A DNA stretch of 16,196 nt, from NCBI GenBank assembly GCA_947460045.1, contig CANHGC010000007.1, forward strand, positions 1-16,196, in the 5' to 3' direction. The position numbers were made by a program, and so were the translations under genes. Each line of letters starts with the position of its first letter. Position 1 is the first letter of the stretch. Source of the stretch: Bacteroidota bacterium. GTDB taxonomy: Bacteria; Bacteroidota; Bacteroidia; NS11-12g; UBA955. This document shows, in pieces, positions 8,364 through 15,010 of the stretch. A model generated the notes under the pieces. The model worked only from the letters and a program-made list of their open reading frames with translations. It ran no database searches and had not been told where the DNA came from.

Positions 8364-8990
8364 ATGAAAATCATCTGTATTGGTAGAAACTATACCGAGC
8401 ACATCAAAGAGCTGAACAACGAAATCCCCGAAGAGCCGGTCATCTTTATCAAACCAGATACAGCCCTGCTCCGAAACAATAACCCTTTCTTTATTCCAGA
8501 TTTCTCTTCCGATGTGCATCACGAAGTAGAATTGGTGGTGAAAATCAAAAAGCCGGGCCGACATATCCCAGTGCCTTTTGCAAAGGATTATTACGACGAA
8601 GTGGCATTGGGCATAGATTTTACTGCAAGAGATGTTCAGAACCGCCTCAAAGCCAAAGGCCTGCCTTGGGAAAAAGCCAAGGGGTTTGACCATTCCGCGG
8701 CAATCAGCCACTTCATCCCTTTGGCTGAATTACACAACTCAAACAACCAAGGCATCCACAACTGCAACTTTTCCCTGCAGAAAAATGGCGTTGAAGTGCA
8801 ACAAGGAAATACCCAAATGATGATTCACAATGTGGATGAGATCATCGCCCACGTTTCACAATATTTCAGCCTCCGCATTGGCGATTACATCTTCACCGGT
8901 ACCCCAGCTGGCGTTGGTCCCGTGGCACAAGGCGATGAACTGTGTGGAATTCTCGCCAACCAAGAGATGTTCCGTTTTCACGTTCGATAA
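8364..8990 (+). CDS. Fumarylacetoacetate hydrolase family protein
   Basis: 208 aa, the size of the single-domain FAH enzymes (FAHD1/YcgM type: acylpyruvase, oxaloacetate decarboxylase, or hydroxyhepta-dienedioate isomerase). The metal-binding triad is visible as Glu54 and Glu56 in HHEVELVVKI and Asp85 in GIDFTARD. Conserved KGFDHSAAIS (106-115) and GDYIFTGTPAGVGP (173-186) complete the active site. The exact substrate cannot be read from sequence. It begins 28 bp after purA with no promoter seen and is the last gene before a strong terminator, so it is probably the distal gene of the SPOR - fur - purA transcription unit. The ALDH at 2502-3935 could act on related keto-acid or semialdehyde chemistry, but the two genes are not adjacent. 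Confidence 0.9.
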   Translation: MKIICIGRNYTEHIKELNNEIPEEPVIFIKPDTALLRNNNPFFIPDFSSDVHHEVELVVKIKKPGRHIPVPFAKDYYDEVALGIDFTARDVQNRLKAKGLPWEKAKGFDHSAAISHFIPLAELHNSNNQGIHNCNFSLQKNGVEVQQGNTQMMIHNVDEIIAHVSQYFSLRIGDYIFTGTPAGVGPVAQGDELCGILANQEMFRFHVR

Positions 8991-9010
8991 AAACCCGTCA
9001 GCACATTCAC

Positions 9011-9026
9011 TTCCTGCACTCAGGAA
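9011..9026 (+). other. Small hairpin between FAH gene and terminator
   Basis: TTCCTG-CACT-CAGGAA is a perfect 6-bp stem with a 4-nt loop, 20 nt after the FAH-family stop codon and ahead of the main terminator. It could protect the mRNA 3' end after trimming, or be chance. Confidence 0.3.
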
Positions 9027-9036
9027 ACACACAATA

Positions 9037-9073
9037 AAAAAGGAGGGCGACCCATTGGGCCGCCCTCCTTTTT
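9037..9073. terminator. Bidirectional intrinsic terminator
   Basis: A 13-bp perfect stem (AAAAAGGAGGGCG pairing with CGCCCTCCTTTTT) with an 11-nt loop. A and T runs on the two sides make it work as an intrinsic terminator for both the plus-strand FAH gene and the convergent minus-strand secreted-protein gene, whose stop is 18 nt beyond it. Confidence 0.9.
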
Positions 9074-9090
9074 ATCATTCAATGTTTGAA

Positions 9091-10755
9091 TTACTTCAAT
9101 ACAACTTTTTGTGTGGTTGTACGTCCAGTGTTGTCAGTGATATTCACAAAGAACACACCCATCAAACCGTTAACATTCACAGTTTCAACGCTGCTGTTGG
9201 TGCTCAAATTGCGCACTACACGACCGTCGATGCTACGAACTACGATGTTCTTGATGTTAGATCCAGCCAACGTTACAACGAACTGACCTTCCGCTGGGTT
9301 TGGAGCGATGCTCACTTCAGCGTTCTCAATGATGTTTTTGTTTGATACAGTTGCGCAAGAATTCCACTTGTATGTTGGCAACACAACGTCTGCAGTAGCA
9401 GTTGCGATATCAAACACACGATCCACCTTGTTGTAACCGTTCAAAGAACCACAAGCGATGTTCAAGTTCTTTTCGCTGAAGTCGTCGTTTTCAGACAAAC
9501 CATTGGCAAAACGGAACTGATATTTCTGAGCCCAAATTTTAAGGGTGGTAGAATAAATACCATTGCCCATATCTTTCAATTTGATTTTGTTAAACTTCCA
9601 CTCAACTTGAGCAGTGTCCATGTAAGGTTGGAAGTTACCGGCCAACCAAACGCCATCAGCAGAAACGATGGTGTCAGACATGTCTACAGAGAAAGTCACG
9701 TTCAACAAAGAACCCAATTTAGGGATGGTGTATACTGTATCACCATTGATAGAACCATCGGTGTAGTTCAACTTGAAAGTACGGTTAGGGCCTTTGATGA
9801 TCCAAGTTCCAGCAGCACCTGCAGTTGCACCCCACTCGTAAGAACCTGTCAATACTTGAGGATAAGTAGCAGACCAGATACCGTCGTTGGCCATTTTGTC
9901 GCCACGCAAACCGCTATCATTCGCTACGAAATCAGACCAACCAGACAAATTGCCTTTGAACTTAACATTGGTCAATTTGAAGCTGTTTTGGTAGTTGCCA
10001 TCCACAACGTGGAAAGTTACATCGCGCTTGTACTTAGGAATCAAAGCACAAGTATCTTGTTGGTTGAAACAAACGTGCTTGGTAATTACACCAGCGCCAG
10101 CTACTTTCAAATCACGGTCGTTGGCAGATTCCCATCCGCTCTTACCGTTAACGAATTTGAATTTGTAGTCGCCATCAGGCAAAAATGCCACCAAATAGTG
10201 CATATCACCAACCGCTTTACACTTAGCCAAATCATCACCAGGCGTCCAATCAGCAGACATACCGGCTTTGGTTTGATAGTTACCAGCTACGCGAACACCA
10301 TCGGCGTTTACATCTTCGTTCTTCATGTTCACTTGGAACACCACACGCTGTGTACCTGTTGGAGGAGCAGAACAATCAGCAGATGCATCGTTGAAACAAT
10401 ATACATCCAACACTTGGTCAGAAGTACCTGTTGTCAATTTACGATCAAAAGACTCATCGGGCATACCCCATGCGTTACCATTGATGTACTTGTAAGAGTA
10501 GCTAGTGCTCGCCTTCAATGTCAATTGAATTGAATACACGTAACCACTTCCTGTAGCGGTAAGCTCGTTACCAGATGCACCTGGTGACCAGTTGTTACCA
10601 ATACCAGCGTCAGACTGCAAATCACCGGCAATGCGAATGCCCTTCGGACCTACAGCCACATTCTGCATGTTTACCTTAAAGGTAACCTTTACAGTTTGCG
10701 CAAAAGCCGCGGTAGAGAGCGCAGCCAAGGCAATGAGAGAGTAAATTTTCTTCAT
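9091..10755 (-). CDS. T9SS-secreted protein with four beta-sandwich repeats
   Basis: 554 aa. A signal peptide (MKKIYSLIALAALSTAAFA|Q) is followed by four diverged repeats starting near 22 (VKVTFKVNMQNVAV), 137 (RVVFQVNMKNEDVN), 245 (DVTFHVVDGNYQN) and 351 (LNVTFSVDMSDTIV). Each carries a G-V/I-x-x-A/K-G-N/D-L/F/Y strand (such as GVRVAGNYQ and GVWLAGNFQ) and then a YKFKFVNG-like strand. The layout resembles starch-binding or CBM-like beta-sandwich modules. Residues about 480-554 are a type A T9SS sorting domain (VSIAPNPAEGQFVV, VRSIDGRVVRNL, GVFFVNI, TTTQKVVLK), so the protein is exported and probably attached to or released from the cell surface. No catalytic motif is visible. It is divergent from a GH13 enzyme gene, which supports, but does not prove, a glucan-binding role. 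Confidence 0.88.
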   Translation of the reverse strand: MKKIYSLIALAALSTAAFAQTVKVTFKVNMQNVAVGPKGIRIAGDLQSDAGIGNNWSPGASGNELTATGSGYVYSIQLTLKASTSYSYKYINGNAWGMPDESFDRKLTTGTSDQVLDVYCFNDASADCSAPPTGTQRVVFQVNMKNEDVNADGVRVAGNYQTKAGMSADWTPGDDLAKCKAVGDMHYLVAFLPDGDYKFKFVNGKSGWESANDRDLKVAGAGVITKHVCFNQQDTCALIPKYKRDVTFHVVDGNYQNSFKLTNVKFKGNLSGWSDFVANDSGLRGDKMANDGIWSATYPQVLTGSYEWGATAGAAGTWIIKGPNRTFKLNYTDGSINGDTVYTIPKLGSLLNVTFSVDMSDTIVSADGVWLAGNFQPYMDTAQVEWKFNKIKLKDMGNGIYSTTLKIWAQKYQFRFANGLSENDDFSEKNLNIACGSLNGYNKVDRVFDIATATADVVLPTYKWNSCATVSNKNIIENAEVSIAPNPAEGQFVVTLAGSNIKNIVVRSIDGRVVRNLSTNSSVETVNVNGLMGVFFVNITDNTGRTTTQKVVLK

Positions 10756-10772
10756 GTTTATATTAATTTAAT

Positions 10773-10780
10773 ATTTCTGC
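10773..10780 (-). promoter_or_regulatory. Possible -7 element of the T9SS-secreted protein gene
   Basis: TATCTTTA on the minus strand matches TAnnTTTG except at the last base. A TTG occurs 21 nt upstream of it on that strand. The predicted leader would be about 20 nt and very A/T-rich. Confidence 0.4.
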
Positions 10781-10800
10781 GGTAAAGATAATTAAAAAAG

Positions 10801-10813
10801 TGTCAAACTGACA
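10801..10813. promoter_or_regulatory. Palindrome TGTCA-AAC-TGACA between divergent genes
   Basis: A 5-bp perfect inverted repeat with 3-nt spacing lies almost exactly in the middle of the 95-bp gap between the T9SS-secreted protein and the GH13 gene, upstream of both putative -7 elements. The placement suits a shared operator, but the palindrome is short and may be chance. Confidence 0.3.
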
Positions 10814-10839
10814 ATAACCTTTTTCCAAAAAAATTGCAC

Positions 10840-10847
10840 TTTCTTTG
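10840..10847 (+). promoter_or_regulatory. Probable -7 element of the GH13 gene
   Basis: TTTCTTTG matches TAnnTTTG except at the second base and ends 3 nt before the ATG at 10851, as at other genes here. If the mRNA starts at about 10851-10854, the second ATG at 10866 becomes an alternative start. Confidence 0.4.
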
Positions 10848-10850
10848 TAG

Positions 10851-12749
10851 ATGGATAATCCCAACATGAAAAATTACATTCTACGCGTCTTATTTCTATT
10901 GGCAATTTTGGCCAATTCACTATCTGCAAGCATACTACCACCCAAAAAGAATGTATATCATGTAGCCCCACCTTCGTGGTTCATTGGCTTCCAAAACCCC
11001 CAACTCGAGATCATCCTGCACGCCGAAAACATCAATCTCTACAACATCGTTTTAAACCCTTACGATGGCGTAACGCTCGATACAATTTTGCAAAGTGCGA
11101 ACCGACATGTGTGCTACCTCAAGGTAAACATAAGTCCAAAAACCTTGCCCGGTCAATTGGAATTCACCATCACCCCAAAAGAAAAACGCAGCAAAGCCCA
11201 ATCGCCATTTACGCTCAAATACGAACTCAAAAACAAGCGAAGCAAAGAACTTCAAGCGCCCGGACTCACACCCAACGATGTTACCTACCTCATTTTCCCC
11301 GATCGTTTTTCAAATGGCGAGTCCGACAATGACAATGCCGATATGCAATACAGAGTAAAAGTGGATCGCGGCGGATTGAAATCCAGGCATGGTGGCGATT
11401 TGGCGGGCGTGAAAAGCAAACTCGACTATTTAAAAGACTTGGGAATCAGCGCGTTGTGGCTCAACCCCGTTCAAACCAACGACCAACCCGAAGAAAGTTT
11501 CCATGGCTATGCGATCACCGATAATTACGAAATCGATCCGCGGTTTGGCAGCAACAAAGAATATGTAGACTTGGTCTCCGAAATGCGCAAGCGCAACATG
11601 AAAATGATCATGGACATCATACCCAACCATGTGGGCGATAAACACTGGATGAACCAATACTACGATACCAGCTGGTTCAACTACAAAGACACCTACGTAC
11701 AAACCAATTTCCGCGCACCCACGGCGGCAGATCCATACGGCGCCCCCTCAGAGAAAAACCTCAATACCGATGGCTGGTTTGTGGCCACGATGCCCGATTA
11801 CAACCAAAAAAACCCACACATCGCCTCGTATCTCGACCAATTGTATTTGTGGTGGATCGAATACGCCAATCTATCTGGATATCGCATAGATACCTACCCT
11901 TACCCCGACCAGGCCTACATGAACCACCTCATGGAATTGCTGCTTGGCGAATACCCCCAACTCACCATTTACGGCGAAGCATGGGTGCAGCACACCACCA
12001 CCCAAGCCACATTCGTAAAGAACAACATCAAAGGATTTGAAGCCAACCGATTGCCTGGCGTTACCGACTTTTCGATGTGCTGGGCCTTCCAAGAAGCCTG
12101 CTCAAAACCTTTCGGATGGACCGATGGCCTCAACCGCGTGTACATCACCCAAAGCGAAGACTTTTTATACCAAGACCCATCGAAGAATTGCACTTTCCTC
12201 GACAATCACGATATTTCTCGATTCTATTCGATGGCGAACGAAGACATCGATGCTTGGAAGCGCGGTGTTACCTTGTTGCTTACCACGCGCGGATTGCCTT
12301 GCATTTATTACGGCACAGAAATTCTAATGACCGGAAAAACCGACAAATCCGATGCCTACGTACGATTCGATTTTCCGGGTGGATGGAATGGCGATCCGGT
12401 GAACAAATTCACACCGAAAGGACGCACATCCAAGGAAAACGACGCCTGGAAGTGGATGCAGACATTAAACAAAGCCAGAACATCCATGCCCGCATTGGGC
12501 ATTGGCAAAACCATGCAATACAGCGGCATCAACGGCATTTACGTTTACTTCCGATATACCGACAACCAAAAAGTGATGGTGGTTTTGAGTCAGAGCGATG
12601 TGGCACAAGACATCTCAATGGCGCGTTTTGCAGAAATAACAAAAGGTTATGGCAAGATGAAAAATATCCAAACGGGTGAAATCACCAACGTAGGTTCATC
12701 GTTGAAGGTAGCCGCAAAGGGCAGCTATGTGTTTGAAATGATCAAGTAA
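10851..12749 (+). CDS. Secreted GH13 alpha-glucan hydrolase (cyclomaltodextrinase/neopullulanase-like)
   Basis: 632 aa. An N-terminal signal peptide (LRVLFLLAILANSLSAS) indicates export, probably to the periplasm as for SusA-type enzymes. Residues about 33-125 fit the N-terminal beta domain of cyclomaltodextrinases. The GH13 barrel follows from about 143 (VTYLIFPDRFSNGESDNDN). All four GH13 conserved regions are present: DIIPNH (255-260), GYRIDTYPY with nucleophile Asp347, IYGEAW with acid/base Glu376, and FLDNHD with Asp454. FHGYAITDNYEIDPRFG (218-233) is typical of this subfamily. A C-terminal beta domain runs from about 555. There is no T9SS sorting domain, unlike the divergent neighbour. 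The start could also be the ATG at 10866 (MKNYILRV), which gives a more usual signal peptide. Substrate preference among starch, pullulan and cyclodextrin cannot be read here. Confidence 0.93.
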   Translation: MDNPNMKNYILRVLFLLAILANSLSASILPPKKNVYHVAPPSWFIGFQNPQLEIILHAENINLYNIVLNPYDGVTLDTILQSANRHVCYLKVNISPKTLPGQLEFTITPKEKRSKAQSPFTLKYELKNKRSKELQAPGLTPNDVTYLIFPDRFSNGESDNDNADMQYRVKVDRGGLKSRHGGDLAGVKSKLDYLKDLGISALWLNPVQTNDQPEESFHGYAITDNYEIDPRFGSNKEYVDLVSEMRKRNMKMIMDIIPNHVGDKHWMNQYYDTSWFNYKDTYVQTNFRAPTAADPYGAPSEKNLNTDGWFVATMPDYNQKNPHIASYLDQLYLWWIEYANLSGYRIDTYPYPDQAYMNHLMELLLGEYPQLTIYGEAWVQHTTTQATFVKNNIKGFEANRLPGVTDFSMCWAFQEACSKPFGWTDGLNRVYITQSEDFLYQDPSKNCTFLDNHDISRFYSMANEDIDAWKRGVTLLLTTRGLPCIYYGTEILMTGKTDKSDAYVRFDFPGGWNGDPVNKFTPKGRTSKENDAWKWMQTLNKARTSMPALGIGKTMQYSGINGIYVYFRYTDNQKVMVVLSQSDVAQDISMARFAEITKGYGKMKNIQTGEITNVGSSLKVAAKGSYVFEMIK

Positions 12750-12755
12750 GCGAGG

Positions 12756-12770
12756 AACGCAGGCGTTTTT
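12756..12770. terminator. Weak hairpin between convergent genes
   Basis: AACG-CAGG-CGTT followed by TTT lies in the 19-bp gap between the GH13 stop and the PfkB-family stop on the other strand. The stem is only 4 bp, so this is a weak candidate terminator. Confidence 0.3.
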
Positions 12771-13686
12771 AGGCCTTTTCCGTCATCAACAGGCGGAATT
12801 GCGCCAATCGTGCATCTACATCTTCCGAGGTGATCGAAGCCAATTTGGTGGTACCAAACTGTTCAACGCAATAACTTGCCAAAGCACTACCATAGACGAT
12901 GCCGGTTTTCATGGCCTCGAAATCGGTTCTTCCTGTGCTTGCAAGGTATCCAATGAATCCACCGGCAAAAGTATCTCCCGCTCCGGTTGGATCAAACACA
13001 TCCTCCAATGGCAAAGCTGGACAGAAGAATGTTTGTCCTTCCGAACCAAACAGCAACGCACCGTGTTCGCCTTTTTTGATAATGAGTGTTTGCGGACCCA
13101 TGGCACGAATCACACGGGCGGCTTTCACCAAACTATATTCACCTGAAAGTTGACGGGCTTCTTCGTCGTTGATGGTTAGCACATCTACGCGTTTCAAAAC
13201 GGCTTTAAGATCGTCTAGGGCGATATCCATCCAAAAATTCATGGTATCCATCACCACCAGCTTGGGTTTGCGGGTGAGGCGATCGAGGGTGGTAAGTTGA
13301 ACTTGCGGACTCAAGTTGCCAAGCATCACATAATCGGGTTGCTGCCATGCTTCTGGAACAATGGGATCAAAATCACCCAAAACATTGAGTTCTGTAACCA
13401 ATGTATCACGCGAATTCATGTCCATATGATACTTCCCATGCCAGAAAAACGACTTTTCACCGGCTTTAATTTGCAATCCAGTGGTATCGGTTCCACGTGC
13501 TTTCAACAGTGACACAAAGTCAAAATCGAAGTCTTCACCCACCACGGCCACCAAACCCACGTGCTTGTGTAACAAAGTGGTTGCCAATGAGATGTACGAG
13601 GCGGCACCGCCTACGATTTTACCGGTACTACCGAAGGGGGTGTCGATTGCGTCAAACGCTACGGATCCAATTACAAGGAGGCTCAT
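12769..13686 (-). CDS. PfkB/ribokinase-family carbohydrate or nucleoside kinase
   Basis: 305 aa, the normal length for the family. ATP-dependent phosphorylation of a sugar or nucleoside hydroxyl. The N-terminal glycine pair is in GKIVGGAASYISLA (22-35). The C-terminal PfkB signature DPTGAGDTFAGGF (232-244) contains the catalytic base Asp238 and the anion-hole GAGD. NDEEARQLSG (173-182) and IIKKGEHGALLF (202-213) are also family features. Residues 78-90 (KSFFWHGKYHMDM) form the variable lid and substrate region, which I cannot match to a specific substrate. The gene is convergent with the GH13 gene (stops 19 bp apart), which hints at sugar metabolism but is weak evidence. Its promoter region is shared back to back with tRNA-Asn. 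Confidence 0.9.
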   Translation of the reverse strand: MSLLVIGSVAFDAIDTPFGSTGKIVGGAASYISLATTLLHKHVGLVAVVGEDFDFDFVSLLKARGTDTTGLQIKAGEKSFFWHGKYHMDMNSRDTLVTELNVLGDFDPIVPEAWQQPDYVMLGNLSPQVQLTTLDRLTRKPKLVVMDTMNFWMDIALDDLKAVLKRVDVLTINDEEARQLSGEYSLVKAARVIRAMGPQTLIIKKGEHGALLFGSEGQTFFCPALPLEDVFDPTGAGDTFAGGFIGYLASTGRTDFEAMKTGIVYGSALASYCVEQFGTTKLASITSEDVDARLAQFRLLMTEKA

Positions 13687-13709
13687 AAAAATATTTTAAA
13701 AAATTTCTG

Positions 13710-13717
13710 CAAAGGTA
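13710..13717 (-). promoter_or_regulatory. -7 element of the PfkB-family kinase gene
   Basis: TACCTTTG on the minus strand matches TAnnTTTG exactly. Here the ATG is 23 nt downstream, so this mRNA has a short A/T-rich leader, in contrast to the near-leaderless genes elsewhere in the window. Confidence 0.55.
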
Positions 13718-13748
13718 TTGAATTGAAAGTGGTTTCATACTATTTTTG
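13718..13748 (+). promoter_or_regulatory. Promoter of tRNA-Asn (TTG-N20-TATTTTTG)
   Basis: TTG (13718-13720), a 20-nt spacer and TATTTTTG (13741-13748) make the best full -33/-7 promoter in the window. Transcription would start near 13754, giving about 50 nt of 5' leader to be removed by RNase P. It overlaps the opposite-facing kinase promoter by a few bases. Confidence 0.65.
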
Positions 13749-13804
13749 CATTCCGATTGAGACAAGGCGATGCATGCAAATGACAACCTTGTTAAGATAT
13801 AAAC

Positions 13805-13881
13805 TCCTTGATAGCTCAGCTGGTTAGAGCAATTGACTGTTAATCAATAGGTCGCTGGTTCGAGTCCAGCTCAGGGAGCCA
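13805..13881 (+). tRNA. tRNA-Asn (anticodon GUU)
   Basis: A 77-nt cloverleaf can be folded by hand. The acceptor stem TCCTTGA/TCAGGGA has one G-U pair. The D arm is GCTC-AGCTGGTTA-GAGC. The anticodon arm is ATTGA-CTGTTAA-TCAAT with GTT at positions 34-36. The variable loop is AGGTC, and the T arm is GCTGG-TTCGAGT-CCAGC. G is the discriminator base, as expected for tRNA-Asn, and CCA is encoded. It has its own promoter and terminator. Everything to its right in the window is AT-rich accessory DNA, so it may have been used as an integration site. Confidence 0.97.
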
Positions 13882-13911
13882 AAAGCCTCACAGTGATGTG
13901 GGGCTTTTTTT
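13882..13911 (+). terminator. Intrinsic terminator of tRNA-Asn
   Basis: Stem AGCCTCACA/TGTGGGGCT (13884-13892 with 13897-13905, 9 bp including one G-U), loop GTGA, extended by A-T pairs and ending in seven T. It starts directly after the encoded CCA. Confidence 0.9.
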
Positions 13912-14375
13912 ATGCTCTTTACCAGTGTTTTCAATGGTTAATGAAGTAGAACAGAGAGCAAATTTGCAAAAAAGTGCTTTTTCAAAATTAAGGATCAAAT
14001 CCAAAACCTGGGGGCTAGGCAAATAGATGAGTGATATTATAGCATTGAAATTTGGAGATGCTTAAATGCTACATTGAACTGTTTCGATATTCGCCATCAT
14101 CAAAAACCAAGGAATCATTATTATCTCACCAACAAGCTCCTGTTTTTCTCTAATACTTGAATTTACCCAAAGGTGAGTCACTGACTTGTCAATCGAGTTT
14201 CATTGGTACACGAAACCCTTGTAGATATTTAAAAGTCATAAATGCGCATACGGCAAATCTTCAATTTTCACTTGACATTGGACTAGAGCCATCTGTTGGG
14301 ATTTGAAATTTTTGTGATTAGTTTCGTGTATAATCAAGTTACCTGCAACTTTAAAAGAAGAATAAAAACCTGACA
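13912..14375. other. AT-rich stretch without a convincing gene
   Basis: About 460 bp between the tRNA terminator and the first accessory gene. The longest start-to-stop frame I saw by eye is 31 codons (13934-14026) with no family resemblance. I found no TAnnTTTG promoter with good spacing, no copy of the 122-bp repeat found further right, and no copy of the tRNA 3' end. A 10-bp inverted repeat, TACACGAAAC (14207-14216) and GTTTCGTGTA (14321-14330), is the only structure noted. It may contain decayed mobile DNA. Confidence 0.5.
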
Positions 14376-14876
14376 ATGCAATATTCATTTAGGACAAAAA
14401 TTATTACCCTAAGTTCAATAGTCATTCTGTGGTTTGTATTCGGGACAATGATTATTTTGAGAGGTTCAATTGACAAGAATGAACTGAAAACTATAAAAGG
14501 GGACTTGGAAAATTTCGAAATAGTAACAATACCAGGAGGCAAAAGAAATATTGACGTTTTGGCTTTAAAAGTTTCTGGCTATACAGACAAAGCTGCACTT
14601 TACTTAAACTGTCGACAGGATTATGCTACGATAATGCAAAAATTCAACTCGAAACAAAAAATACAAATTTCATATCATGACCAAGGAAGAGTTGCAGCAG
14701 ATGGATATAATTTACATATCTATCAATTAGTATATGGTGACGAAATACTTATCAATTATGAAAACATAACTTCTACTAACAAAAGAGTAGGTAAAATTTT
14801 ATATTTGGTTGGGCTTGTATTCGGACTACCTATTATTTATGTATACAGACAAAAAAGAAAGAAAAGCGCCCTATAA
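14376..14876 (+). CDS. Hypothetical two-TM membrane protein
   Basis: 166 aa, not recognised. Two hydrophobic segments are visible, about 7-29 (TKIITLSSIVILWFVFGTMI and on) and 139-157 (GKILYLVGLVFGLPIIYVY), followed by a basic tail (RQKRKKSAL). The central roughly 110 residues are hydrophilic and beta-rich in appearance and contain one Cys (79). The basic tail argues for a cytoplasmic C-terminus, with the central domain probably on the outer side of the inner membrane. A+T content is clearly higher than in the housekeeping genes to the left. The TAA stop overlaps the first two bases of the downstream 122-bp repeat, as expected if gene and repeat form one mobile unit. It is probably a real gene given length, two TM segments and context. 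Confidence 0.7.
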   Translation: MQYSFRTKIITLSSIVILWFVFGTMIILRGSIDKNELKTIKGDLENFEIVTIPGGKRNIDVLALKVSGYTDKAALYLNCRQDYATIMQKFNSKQKIQISYHDQGRVAADGYNLHIYQLVYGDEILINYENITSTNKRVGKILYLVGLVFGLPIIYVYRQKRKKSAL

Positions 14877-14996
14877 CAGCACACACCCAAAAGGCGGGGC
14901 TCCTTGCTCCGCAGACAGTTTTGTGGTAGCCGATAATTCAGTTCTCCGCATCAACATTTGTGCTGAAAAGATCGCCCATCGCCAATCTGCAAAACG
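14875..14996 (+). repeat. 122-bp structured repeat, copy A (cassette-associated, attC-like)
   Basis: Aligns over its full length with 15612-15733. Ungapped identity counted by hand is about 72%, higher with a compensating one-base shift. Best conserved are the start AACAGCACA, AGGCGGGG, CTCCGC, GACA-TTTTGT, TTCAGTT-TCCGCATCAACATTTGTG and the end GCAAAACG. Copy A can fold. CAGCACA (14877-14883) pairs with TGTGCTG (14959-14965), and GCGGGG (14894-14899) pairs with CTCCGC (14944-14949). That makes two paired boxes separated by 10-nt and 9-nt spacers around a 44-nt centre. This is reminiscent of integron attC sites, but a standard R' core site (GTTRRRY) is not evident at the end. It lies between two accessory genes. 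Confidence 0.75.
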
Positions 14997-15010
14997 CTAG
15001 CACTCATATT

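Noticed and set aside
9607..10533. 308-codon open frame opposite the T9SS-secreted protein
   Set aside because: No recognisable domain. The minus-strand frame has a signal peptide, repeats and a sorting domain.
13934..14026. 31-codon ORF after the tRNA terminator
   Set aside because: Too short, no promoter, and no recognised similarity. It might be a gene remnant but nothing supports that.
14329..14334. TATAAT upstream of the 166-aa gene
   Set aside because: It matches the E. coli -10 box, but the Bacteroidota housekeeping sigma factor uses TAnnTTTG, and the region is AT-rich enough for chance matches.
14960..15010. Upstream start for the DUF1287 gene
   Set aside because: It lies inside repeat copy A and would bury the clear signal peptide that begins at 15011.
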